Part shown: one piece after another, positions 30,947 through 39,479 of the stretch
Position numbering within the stretch: the stretch's first letter is position 1
How the letters are laid out: each line of letters opens with the position of its first letter
The notes under the pieces: model-generated
Databases searched by the model: none
The model's input: the letters and a program-made list of their open reading frames with translations, nothing else
Told to the model about the DNA's origin: nothing
Made by a program: the position numbers and the translations under genes
From: Mycobacterium sp. IS-1496
GTDB taxonomy: Bacteria; Actinomycetota; Actinomycetes; Mycobacteriales; Mycobacteriaceae
Reading direction: 5' to 3'
Length of the DNA stretch: 40,091 nt
Assembly: GCF_001499995.1 (NCBI RefSeq)
Contig: NZ_LQIU01000036.1
Location: 1-40,091, forward strand

Positions 30947-33900
30947 CTAGGCCGTGATCGCGTCGATCGCGCGGTAGATCCGCTGCTCGCTGACCGGCCG
31001 CGGCGTGCCGAGCTGCTGCGCCCACAGGCTGACCCGGAGCTCCTCGATCAGCCGCCCGATGTCGCGGACGTCCTCGGCGGCGGCCCGGCTCGGCGAAAGC
31101 GATTGCCGCAGTTCGTCGTACGCCGCCTGCACCGCGTGCACCCTGTCCATCCGATCGCGGTCGGCGCCGACGGCGTGCGGGAGCCGCTCGAGCCGACGGC
31201 CGATCGCGGTGAGGTAGCGGGTGAGGTTGGCCAGGTGCGCCACCCCGGTCCTGGTGACGAAACCCTTCGGCAGCAGCGCGGCCAGTTGGGCGCGAATGTC
31301 GGCGATCGCCTCCGCCTGCGCGGCCGGCGGGTCGGCGGGCAGCGCCACCTGCGCCTGCTGAGCGGCGGTCAACACCTTCTCCACCCGGCCCACGATGTCC
31401 AGCGTCGTCGGCACCAGCGCCTTACCCACCTGCTGTGCCACCGCGTCGAAATCAGCTCGCGTCCAGACCGGTTCGCGGACCAGCGCATCCACCGCCGCGT
31501 CCGCGCAGTCGTCGATCAACGCGGCCAGCGACCCGTCGGGATTGGCGCCGAGCACCAGGCGCTGACGCACGTCCAGCGCACGGTCCACGTTCTTCACCGG
31601 CGACGGCGCCGACAGCCGCAGCAACCGCCGGACACCCGGTCCCATGGCCGCCCGCTGTTCGGCCGGCGTCGCGAACACCCGCACGTCCACCGCGGACCCC
31701 GTGTCGACGAACGCCGGATACCCCCGTACCCGATGTCCGCCGCTGACGTTCTCGACCGTACGCGGCAGCTCGTCGAGATCGTCTGGCCAGGAACGCAATC
31801 CGGGGCGTTCCAGCCCGTCGGCCACCGCGCGCGCGACGGCGTCGCGCACCGGTGCGGCCAACTGCTCCTGCAGCGTGTCGAGGTCCTTGCCGCGCGCCAC
31901 CTCGGCGCCGTCCTTCTCGACCGCGAACGTCACCCGCAGGTGCGCCGGGATCTTCTCCAGGTCGAAGGCGTCGATCGGCACGGTCACACCAGTGCGCCGC
32001 CACAGCTCGTGCTGCAGGCTCTCCAGCAGGGGTCCGCTGCCCGGATCCATGGTTCGCAGCACGTCGCGCGCGGTGTCCGGCGCCGGCACGAAGTTGCGCC
32101 GCAGGTCCTTGGGCAGCGAGCGGATCAGCGCGGTCACCAACTCCTCCCGCAAAGCCGGTACATGCCAGGCGAACTCGTCACCGCCGAGACGGGCCAGCAC
32201 CTCGACCGGGACGTGCACCGTGATGCCGTCGTCGGCCGCGCCCGGTTCGAACCGGTAGCTCAGCGGCAGCGCCAGGTCCCCGGCCTGCCACTCGTCGGGC
32301 AGTTCGTCGGCGCCGTCCTGGCGAAGCAGGTCGTCGCGCGTCATCGTCAGCAGATCGGGCGTCCTGTGCCGCTGCTTGCGCCACCACGCGTCGAAATGCC
32401 GTGCCGACAGCACGGTTTCGGGAATGCGGGCGTTGTAGAACGCGAACACCTCCTCGTCGCCGACGAGCAGGTCGCGCCGACGGGCCCGCTCCTCGACCTC
32501 TTCGAGTTCCTCCCGGAGCCGCGCATTGTCGCGGAAGAAGTGGTGTTTGGTGCGCCAGTCGCCTTCGACGAGTGCGTGACGGATGAACAGTTCGCGGGCC
32601 AGTTCCGGGTCGATCTGCGAGTAGTTGACGCGGCGGCGCGCGACCAGCGGCAACCCGTAGAGCGTCACCCGTTCGAACCCCATCACCGCGCCGCGCTCGG
32701 CCTCCCAGTGCGGTTCGCTGTGGGTGCGCTGGACGAGGTCGCCGGCGATCCGCTCGACGGTGTCGGGGTCGATGCGGGCCCCGACGCGGCCGAACAGCCG
32801 GCTGGTCTCCACCAGGTCGGCCACGACGATCCACCGCGGCGGCCGCTTCGTCAGCACCGATCCGGGCGCCAGCACGAACCGCGAGTTTCGCGCACCCTGA
32901 TAGTCGCGGCCGTCGCCGTCCCGCAGGCCGACATGCGACAGCAGCCCGGCCAGCAGCGCGGCGTGCACGCTCGCCGGTTCGGCCGGTTCGTCGGACTCGC
33001 GGATGCCGAGATCGCGGGCGATGCTGCGCAGTTGCCCGGTCAGGTCCTGCCACTCGCGGATCCGTAGGTAGTGCAGGAACTCCTCGCGGCACATCCGGCG
33101 GAACGAGCTGCCGGAGCGCTCCTTGCGCTGCTCGCCGAGATACCGCCACAGGTTGAGGTAGGAGATGAAGTCGGAGTGCTCGTCGGCGAAGCGGGCGTGC
33201 TTCTGGCGGGCGGCGTCCTCGCGCTCGACGGGCCGTTCGCGCGGGTCCGGGATCGACAGCGCGGCGGCCAGCACCAGCACCTCACGCACACAGCCCTCGG
33301 TGTCGGCCTGCAGGATCATCCGGCCGATGCGCGGGTCGAGCGGCAGCCGCGCCAGCCGACGGCCGATGTCGGTGAGCTGACCTGCCCGGTCGAACGCGCC
33401 GAGTTCCTGCAGCAGGGTCACGCCGTCGCGGATGCTGCGGCGCTCTGGCGGATCCAGGAACGGGAACTCCTCGACGTCGCCGAGCCCGAGCGCGGCCATC
33501 TGCAGGATCACCGCGGCGAGGTTGGTGCGCAGGATCTCCGGATCGGTGTAGCGGGGCCGTCCGGCGAAGTCCTCCTCCGAGTACAGGCGGATGCCCACAC
33601 CCGGCGCCGTACGCCCGGACCGGCCGGCGCGCTGAGCGGCCGACGCCTGCGAGATCGGTTCGATCGGCAGCCGCTGCACCTTGGTGCGCCTGCTGTAGCG
33701 GGAGATGCGCGCGGTACCCGGATCGACGACGTAGCGGATGCCCGGCACGGTCAGCGACGTCTCGGCGACGTTGGTGGCGAGCACGACCCGCCGGCCGGCG
33801 TGCGGTGCGAAGACCTTCTGCTGTTCGGCGGTGGGCAGGCGCGCGTAGAGCGGCAGCACCTCGGTGTTGCGGAGTTCGCCGCGCAACACCTCCGCGGTGT

Positions 33901-34825
33901 CGCGGATCTCCCGCTCGCCGGACAGGAACACCAGCACGTCGCCGGGTGGCTCGGCCTCCAGTTCACGAACGGCGTCGACGATCGCGTCGGTCGGATCGCG
34001 CACCTCGGTGCGGACGACCTCGTGGTCCGGATCGTCGGGGTCGTCCGTCGAGTCGTCGACGACGGGCACCTCCAGCGGCCGGTACCGGATCTCGACCGGA
34101 TACGTGCGACCGGACACCTCGACGATCGGGGCGCCGTGGAAGTGCGCGGCGAACCGCTCCGGCTCGATGGTGGCCGAGGTGACGATGACCTTGAGATCGG
34201 GCCGGCGGGGCAGCAGTTCCCGCAGGTAGCCGAGCAGGAAGTCGATGTTGAGGCTGCGCTCGTGCGCCTCGTCGAGAATGAGGGTGTCGTAGCTCAGCAA
34301 CCGGCGGTCGCGCTGGATCTCGGCGAGCAGGATGCCGTCGGTCATCAGCTTGACCAGGGTGCGGTCGGACGCCTGGTCGGTGAAGCGGACCGTGTAGCCG
34401 ACGGCGTCGCCGAGCGGGGTGTCGAGTTCGTCGGCGATGCGCTGGGCGACGGTGCGGGCGGCCAGACGGCGCGGTTGGGTGTGGCCGATCGTGCCGCGGA
34501 TGCCGCGGCCGAGTTCCAGGCAGATCTTCGGCAGCTGGGTGGTCTTGCCCGATCCCGTCTCGCCGGCCACGACGACGACCTGGTTCTCGCTGATGGCCTC
34601 GGCGATCTCACCGCGCCGTTCGCTGACGGGAAGGTCGGGGTAGGTGATCGATGGGACGGCCGCGGTGCGGGTGGCGATCAGCCCCTCGGCGGCGGCGAAC
34701 TGCTCGGCGAGCTGCCCGAGCCTGTCGGGCTTGGCCTGCCGGAGTCGGCGGCCGAGGCGGGCGGCGTCGCGGTAGGTCAGTCCGTCCAGACGCTTGCGGA
34801 GTTCCCGCACGGACGGTTCGGACAC
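30947..34825 (-). CDS. hrpA: ATP-dependent RNA helicase HrpA
   Basis: 1292 residues from a GTG at 34825, full HrpA length. Walker A GETGSGKT (88-95), DEAH (185-188), SAT motif VTSATIEPERF, motif VI SQASAAQRAGRSGRTAPG. Then come the HA2/OB domains and the long HrpA-specific C-terminal region, ending QQLGTPRPVSEQRIYRAID. DEAH-box helicases of this type act on ribosome-stalled mRNA in E. coli. The opposite-strand open frames (for example 31103-33067 and 33071-35041) are antisense shadows. It is preceded on the same strand by the MTHFR-like gene, with 22 bases between. Confidence 0.96.
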   Translation of the reverse strand: MSEPSVRELRKRLDGLTYRDAARLGRRLRQAKPDRLGQLAEQFAAAEGLIATRTAAVPSITYPDLPVSERRGEIAEAISENQVVVVAGETGSGKTTQLPKICLELGRGIRGTIGHTQPRRLAARTVAQRIADELDTPLGDAVGYTVRFTDQASDRTLVKLMTDGILLAEIQRDRRLLSYDTLILDEAHERSLNIDFLLGYLRELLPRRPDLKVIVTSATIEPERFAAHFHGAPIVEVSGRTYPVEIRYRPLEVPVVDDSTDDPDDPDHEVVRTEVRDPTDAIVDAVRELEAEPPGDVLVFLSGEREIRDTAEVLRGELRNTEVLPLYARLPTAEQQKVFAPHAGRRVVLATNVAETSLTVPGIRYVVDPGTARISRYSRRTKVQRLPIEPISQASAAQRAGRSGRTAPGVGIRLYSEEDFAGRPRYTDPEILRTNLAAVILQMAALGLGDVEEFPFLDPPERRSIRDGVTLLQELGAFDRAGQLTDIGRRLARLPLDPRIGRMILQADTEGCVREVLVLAAALSIPDPRERPVEREDAARQKHARFADEHSDFISYLNLWRYLGEQRKERSGSSFRRMCREEFLHYLRIREWQDLTGQLRSIARDLGIRESDEPAEPASVHAALLAGLLSHVGLRDGDGRDYQGARNSRFVLAPGSVLTKRPPRWIVVADLVETSRLFGRVGARIDPDTVERIAGDLVQRTHSEPHWEAERGAVMGFERVTLYGLPLVARRRVNYSQIDPELARELFIRHALVEGDWRTKHHFFRDNARLREELEEVEERARRRDLLVGDEEVFAFYNARIPETVLSARHFDAWWRKQRHRTPDLLTMTRDDLLRQDGADELPDEWQAGDLALPLSYRFEPGAADDGITVHVPVEVLARLGGDEFAWHVPALREELVTALIRSLPKDLRRNFVPAPDTARDVLRTMDPGSGPLLESLQHELWRRTGVTVPIDAFDLEKIPAHLRVTFAVEKDGAEVARGKDLDTLQEQLAAPVRDAVARAVADGLERPGLRSWPDDLDELPRTVENVSGGHRVRGYPAFVDTGSAVDVRVFATPAEQRAAMGPGVRRLLRLSAPSPVKNVDRALDVRQRLVLGANPDGSLAALIDDCADAAVDALVREPVWTRADFDAVAQQVGKALVPTTLDIVGRVEKVLTAAQQAQVALPADPPAAQAEAIADIRAQLAALLPKGFVTRTGVAHLANLTRYLTAIGRRLERLPHAVGADRDRMDRVHAVQAAYDELRQSLSPSRAAAEDVRDIGRLIEELRVSLWAQQLGTPRPVSEQRIYRAIDAITA

Positions 34826-34847
34826 TCGCGCCAGGATACGGGCCGGG

Positions 34848-35741
34848 TCACGGCGCGCCGGGCGACCAGTAGTCGAGCATCTCGGCGAACGTCTCGAACG
34901 CCGGCGTCGACACCCCGTAGGTCGCCTCGAGGTGGATGCTCAGCGGGAAGCCCAGCTCGCCCACGCCGTCGATCACCCGTTTGTACAGATCGAGCAGCAG
35001 CCGCCGCTTGTCGGCCGGCTCACTGGCCGCCAGCGTCTTGACGAACTCCTGCTCGGCGGCGACCGCCGGATTGCCCGGATCCTGGATCAACCAGTGGATG
35101 AGCCCGACACGGCTCTCCATCTTCGGCACGAACCCGAACGACAGCAGGATCTCCGGCCGGTACTCGTTGGCGGTCGCGAACTCCTTCAGGAAGTCGACGA
35201 TCGCGTCGGAGTACAGCAGCTGCGTCATCCCGTACGTCGCGCCTTGTTTGCACTTGAACGTGAATCGGCCCTGCTCACCGTCGCGGGTGGGGATCAGGAT
35301 CGCGCCCCGGTTGTCGACGAGCCCGTCATAGAGCGACAGCGCATCGGTGGGGGCGACGCCGCTGCCCTCGCCGTCGTTCATCGTGCGCGGCACCCCGACG
35401 AAGGCGATGCCGTCGAATCCGGCGGAGCTCAGCTCGGTCAGCCGCTGCCGCAGCGCGGGCTCGTCGAGGAACGCGGTCACCTGCGTGCACAGCCCGCGGA
35501 CACCCGGCAGCTCGGGTGCGATGATCCGCCAGAAGTCCAGCACGTCCATCTTGGGCTTCATCTCGATGGGACGACCGCTGTCCTCCTCGATCATCCCGGG
35601 GATCATGACGTGGTTGATCCGGCCCTCGATCCCGGCCTCGGCGGAGCAGCGCAGCACCTTCCGGGCATCCTCGAGCGCGTGCTCGCGCCCGCGGTCGACA
35701 TTGGGCGGCACGAGTTCGAGCGCGACGGTGTTCAGGGGCAA
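34848..35741 (-). CDS. Methylenetetrahydrofolate reductase-like protein
   Basis: 297 residues from a TTG at 35741. The frame also has an ATG at 35762, but an AAAGGAG ribosome site falls inside that extension, six bases before the TTG, so the TTG is preferred. The sequence keeps the MTHFR barrel pattern: LNTVALELVPPNVDRG, RINHVMIPGMIEED, ELSSAGFDGIAFVGVPR, FKCKQGATYGMTQLLYSDAIVDFLKEF. It lacks parts of the FAD-binding signature of classical MetF. Flavin-independent MTHFRs have been described in mycobacteria, and this looks like that type. It would make 5-methyl-THF for methionine synthesis. Confidence 0.82.
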   Translation of the reverse strand: MPLNTVALELVPPNVDRGREHALEDARKVLRCSAEAGIEGRINHVMIPGMIEEDSGRPIEMKPKMDVLDFWRIIAPELPGVRGLCTQVTAFLDEPALRQRLTELSSAGFDGIAFVGVPRTMNDGEGSGVAPTDALSLYDGLVDNRGAILIPTRDGEQGRFTFKCKQGATYGMTQLLYSDAIVDFLKEFATANEYRPEILLSFGFVPKMESRVGLIHWLIQDPGNPAVAAEQEFVKTLAASEPADKRRLLLDLYKRVIDGVGELGFPLSIHLEATYGVSTPAFETFAEMLDYWSPGAP

Positions 35742-35939
35742 CGGTTGCTCCTTTGACTGCATGACGACAGAGGCGGCGTGTCGGCCGCACTTCCCCCCTG
35801 GATTGCGCCACGATACCGCCGAAGCCTGTTCTCAGCCTGGTCGGCCTACCCTCGACGCAGGTGAGGAGGCCGGACGTCCTCGTCTGCCGAGGACCAGTTG
35901 CCCTATCTCCGCCCGCTTCGGCGACCACATGATGGGCTC

Positions 35940-36542
35940 ATGACCGCCGTTGACAGAGACCGCATGGTGATCGAGTCCGTCATGCCGGACTTCGACGCAC
36001 GCATCGCCGAACACGTCGTGGTGGCGGCGAATCCGGCCGCGACCTTCGGCGCCGCGCGAAGGCTCGACTTCCTCACTGTCCACACGCCGTTGCTGGCGGC
36101 GTCGATGTGGATCCGTGGCCTGCCCCAACGTCTGCGCGGTCGCTGCGCTCCCCCGCCATCACGGCTGGTGCTCGGACAGGGCATGGGTCTACCCGGGTGG
36201 GTGCTTCTTGGCGAGCGCCCGGACCGCGAGGTCGCCTTCGGCGCGGTCGGGAGGTTCTGGCAGCCGACCATCACGTGGCGTGACGTGCCCCAATCGCAGT
36301 TCCGAGACTTCGTCGAGCCCGGGTGGGGCAAGATCGCCGCGAACTTCACCGTGATGCCCTACGGCGAGCACTCCGCGCTGCTGAGCTACGAGTGCCGCAC
36401 GGTCACCACCGACGCCGCGTCACGACGGAAGTTCCTCCGGTACTGGTGGCTGATCCGCCCGTTCGTCGGTCACATCATGCGCGCGACCCTCAGCACGATC
36501 CGGGCCGACGCCGAGTCGGCGAACGCACTCCGGAGCCGATGA
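35940..36542 (+). CDS. Conserved hypothetical protein, possibly SRPBCC fold
   Basis: 200 residues from ATG 35940 (MTAVDRDRMVIESVMPDFDA). Start of the ligand-binding type: RIAEHVVVAANPAATFGAARRLDFL, then GERPDREVAFGAVGRFWQPTITWRDV, FRDFVEPGWGKIAANFTVMPYGEHSALLSYECRTVTTD, and a final helix RYWWLIRPFVGHIMRATLSTI. This strand-helix pattern fits an SRPBCC-like domain, but I do not recognise the family with certainty. The stop overlaps the flavodoxin ATG (ATGA), so the two are coupled. Confidence 0.8.
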   Translation: MTAVDRDRMVIESVMPDFDARIAEHVVVAANPAATFGAARRLDFLTVHTPLLAASMWIRGLPQRLRGRCAPPPSRLVLGQGMGLPGWVLLGERPDREVAFGAVGRFWQPTITWRDVPQSQFRDFVEPGWGKIAANFTVMPYGEHSALLSYECRTVTTDAASRRKFLRYWWLIRPFVGHIMRATLSTIRADAESANALRSR

Positions 36543-37051
36543 TGCGGGTGCTGGTCGCGTTCGGGTCCAAACGCGGGGGAACCGCCGGCCTGGCCGACAT
36601 GATCGGTGACGCGTTGGTCGCGGCCGGTCGCGAGGCGCTGGTGGTCTCCGCGTCGGAGGTGAAGGATCTCGCCGGCGTCGACGCCGTGATCGTCGGAGGC
36701 GCGCTCTACGCCAACCGCTGGCACCGCCACGCCCGCCGATTCGTCAGGCGCCACCGCGAGGCACTCTCTGAATTGCCGGTCTGGCTGGTCAGCAGCGGCC
36801 CGCTCGACGATTCCGCCGAACGAGACGAGATACCGCCCACCAAACAGGTCCGGAAACTGATGACCTCGATCGGCGCCCGTGGCCACGTCACTTTCGGCGG
36901 ACGTCTCGAACGCGATGTGAAGGGCTTCCCGGCCAGTGCAATGGCGAAGAACAACGCCGGCGACTGGCGCGACCGCGACCATGTCGGGCGGTGGGTGCAG
37001 CGCGTGGTGAACGAACTTGAATCTTCGGACACCGGACGCCCGCGCGGTTGA
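36539..37051 (+). CDS. Flavodoxin-domain protein (HemG-like)
   Basis: 170 residues from the ATG at 36539; a second in-frame ATG follows at 36542. VLVAFGSKRGGTAGLADMIG is the FMN phosphate loop, with Lys-Arg-Gly in place of the common Thr/Ser-rich loop. AVIVGGALYANRWHRHARRFVRRH and VWLVSSGPLDDSA are typical of the flavodoxin_5/protoporphyrinogen-oxidase-like group. The electron partner is unknown. Translation is coupled to the hypothetical gene upstream. Convergent with the PNPOx-type gene (12 bases between). Confidence 0.88.
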   Translation: MMRVLVAFGSKRGGTAGLADMIGDALVAAGREALVVSASEVKDLAGVDAVIVGGALYANRWHRHARRFVRRHREALSELPVWLVSSGPLDDSAERDEIPPTKQVRKLMTSIGARGHVTFGGRLERDVKGFPASAMAKNNAGDWRDRDHVGRWVQRVVNELESSDTGRPRG

Positions 37052-37063
37052 GTCACGGGCCGA

Positions 37064-37687
37064 CTACCCGACGATTCGAGCCACCGACGCCGGCACCGGC
37101 AGCGAGGAGTCCGACACCGGCTGCCCGTACACCGTGCGCACCGGCACCACCCCGGTCCACGCATCGGCGCTGGGCGTCGCCGGGCCGGTCCGCGCCTTGG
37201 CCACCCACGCCCCGTCGACGATCGGCACCTCGAGCAACAGCGTGGCCGCGACCTCCTTCGCGGAATGCGGCGGGCACTCGGCGGTCCGGCCGGCGATCAG
37301 CGCCTCGGTGAACCGGTCGAGCAGCACCGGCGCCTCCTCGCGGGGCACCACCCGGCACACCCCGCGGACCACCGCGGAGCGGTAGTTCGCCGAGTGGTCG
37401 AACTGACGCTCGGCGATCACGAGCCCGTCGAGCAGGAAGGCGCTGACGCACACCTTGGCGCCGTCCGCGATGTGGCGCAGCGCCCCGGCACCGGTCGACC
37501 CGTGCAGCAACAGCCGGTTCCCGTCGCGGGCCACCAGCATCGGCACGGCCCACGGCTCGTCGCCCAGCACCGTGGAGACGGTCGCCACGGCGGCGGTGTC
37601 GAACACCTCGTGCAGCAGGTCGAGATCGCTCGCGCGTTCCGGTTTGCGGGTCAGCTGCCCCAGCGGTGATGTCGTCACGGCTGCCAT
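37064..37687 (-). CDS. PNPOx-fold FMN-binding protein
   Basis: 207 residues. The split-barrel pattern is clear: FDTAAVATVSTVLGDEPWAVPMLVARDGNRLLLHGSTGAGALRHI, VCVSAFLLDGLVIAERQFDHSANYRSAVVRGVCRVV. This is close to the pyridoxamine 5'-phosphate oxidase-related / NimA-like group. True PNP oxidase activity is not implied. Divergent from the FAD dehydrogenase at 37732 with only 44 bases between, so the promoters must overlap. Confidence 0.9.
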   Translation of the reverse strand: MAAVTTSPLGQLTRKPERASDLDLLHEVFDTAAVATVSTVLGDEPWAVPMLVARDGNRLLLHGSTGAGALRHIADGAKVCVSAFLLDGLVIAERQFDHSANYRSAVVRGVCRVVPREEAPVLLDRFTEALIAGRTAECPPHSAKEVAATLLLEVPIVDGAWVAKARTGPATPSADAWTGVVPVRTVYGQPVSDSSLPVPASVARIVG

Positions 37688-37731
37688 TCATCCAGGCCGG
37701 CGCACCGGCAGCAACCGATATCTTGAGTTCC

Positions 37732-39402
37732 ATGGACGCTGACGTCATCGTGGTGGGCGCCGGGCTCGCCGGCCTGGTCGCCACCCACGAGCTGACCCGC
37801 CGCGGCAAACGCGTCGCGCTCGTCGACCAGGAGAACGCCGCCAACCTCGGCGGTCAGGCCTACTGGTCGTTCGGCGGGATCTTCCTGGTGGACAGCCCCG
37901 AACAGCGCCGCATGCGGATCAAGGACTCCTTCGACCTCGCCTGGAGCGACTGGCAGGGCAGCGCCGCGTTCGACCGTCTGGACGACGAGGACGTGTGGGC
38001 GGCCAAATGGGCCCGCGCCTACGTCGAGTGGGCGGCGGGCGAGAAACGCGACTACCTCACCGGCCACGGCATCACGTTTCTGCCGACCGTCGGCTGGGCG
38101 GAGCGTGGCGACCTCCGCGCCACCGGGCACGGCAACTCCGTACCCCGCTTCCACGTCGCCTGGGGCACCGGCACCGGCATCGTGGGTCCGTTCACCGACT
38201 CCGCGCTGTCGGCCGCGCAGCGCGGGCTGGTGCGCTTGCACCACCGGCACCGCGTCGACGGGCTGGTGTTCACCGACGGCGCCGTGACCGGTGTGCGCGG
38301 AACGGTCCTCGCCCCCGACGACGCGAAGCGCGGGGCGCCGTCGAACCGCGACGCCGTCGGTGAGTTCGAATTGTCCGCTCAGGCGGTGGTCGTGACGTCG
38401 GGCGGCATCGGCGCCAACCACGAGATCGTCCGCCGCTTCTGGCCCGCCCGGCTTGGCACCGCACCGAAGTCGATGATCACCGGCGTGCCCGCCCACGTCG
38501 ACGGCCGGATGCTCGACGTCGCCGCGGATTCCGGTGTCCGGCTGGTGAATCGCGACCGTATGTGGCACTACACCGAAGGCATCGTCAACTGGGACCCGAT
38601 CTGGCCGGACCATGCCATCCGGATCCTGCCCGGACCGTCGTCGATGTGGTTCGACGCGCTGGGCCGCCGCCTGCCCACACCGTATCTGCCCGGCTACGAC
38701 ACCCTGGGCACGCTGCGCTATCTGCGCACCACCCCCGACATCACCGAATACGACCACTCGTGGTTCATCTTGACCCAGCGCATCATCGAGAAGGAGTTCG
38801 CGCTCTCCGGCTCGGAACAGAATCCCGACATCACTGCAAAGGACCGCCGGGGGTTTCTCAAGGAGCGGCTCTTCAGCAAGGGTGCACCGGGACCTGTCGA
38901 GGCGTTCAAGCGCAACGGGGTGGACTTCGTCGTCGCCGACGATCTCGACGAACTCGTCCGGAAGATGAACGCGCTCACCGACGAACCGCTGCTCGACGCG
39001 ACGGTGATCCGCCGCCAGATCGAGGCCCGCGATCGTCAGGTGGCCAACCCGTTCAGCAAGGACGCGCAGATCCAGGGCATCCACAATTCGCGCCGCGCAC
39101 TGGCCGACCGGATCGGCCGCACGACGGCCCCGCACCGCATCCTCGACCCGGCGGCGGGACCGCTGATCGGCATCAAACTGCACATCCTCACGCGAAAGAC
39201 GTTGGGCGGCATCCAGACCGACCTCGCCTCGCGCGCCATCGGCCTGGACGGAGCGCCGATCGACGGCCTGTACGCCGCGGGCGAGGTGGCGGGTTTCGGC
39301 GGCGGCGGTGTGCACGGTTACAACGCGCTCGAGGGCACGTTCCTCGGCGGGTGCATCTTCTCGGGCCGGGCGGCCGGACGCGCCCTGGCCGACCTGGTGT
39401 AG
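37732..39402 (+). CDS. FAD-binding dehydrogenase, KstD/Rv0785-like
   Basis: 556 residues from ATG 37732; an upstream in-frame start at 37666 would overlap the PNPOx gene. FAD loop DVIVVGAGLAGLVATHELTRRG (4-25), VTSGGIGANHEIV in the middle, and the family tail GLYAAGEVAGFGGGGVHGYNALEGTFLGGCIFSGRAAGRAL. This is the fumarate reductase/3-ketosteroid 1-dehydrogenase superfamily. The sequence follows the mycobacterial Rv0785 type, which lacks clear steroid activity. The substrate is unknown. Confidence 0.92.
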   Translation: MDADVIVVGAGLAGLVATHELTRRGKRVALVDQENAANLGGQAYWSFGGIFLVDSPEQRRMRIKDSFDLAWSDWQGSAAFDRLDDEDVWAAKWARAYVEWAAGEKRDYLTGHGITFLPTVGWAERGDLRATGHGNSVPRFHVAWGTGTGIVGPFTDSALSAAQRGLVRLHHRHRVDGLVFTDGAVTGVRGTVLAPDDAKRGAPSNRDAVGEFELSAQAVVVTSGGIGANHEIVRRFWPARLGTAPKSMITGVPAHVDGRMLDVAADSGVRLVNRDRMWHYTEGIVNWDPIWPDHAIRILPGPSSMWFDALGRRLPTPYLPGYDTLGTLRYLRTTPDITEYDHSWFILTQRIIEKEFALSGSEQNPDITAKDRRGFLKERLFSKGAPGPVEAFKRNGVDFVVADDLDELVRKMNALTDEPLLDATVIRRQIEARDRQVANPFSKDAQIQGIHNSRRALADRIGRTTAPHRILDPAAGPLIGIKLHILTRKTLGGIQTDLASRAIGLDGAPIDGLYAAGEVAGFGGGGVHGYNALEGTFLGGCIFSGRAAGRALADLV

Positions 39403-39479
39403 CTACCCGGCGAACGTGAGCTTGTGCGCGAGGTTCGAGCGGCGGTTTCAAGGCGTCGTTGCAATAGCAGCTGATTCTG
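39403..39479. other. Junction to IS30-type element
   Basis: The base composition falls from about 39450 on, marking the start of acquired DNA. The left terminal inverted repeat of the element should lie here, but it cannot be fixed because the right end is outside the window. Confidence 0.4.

Noticed and set aside
31103..35041. Two long plus-strand open frames (654 and 656 codons)
   Set aside because: Shadows of hrpA and the MTHFR-like gene; typical GC-rich antisense composition.
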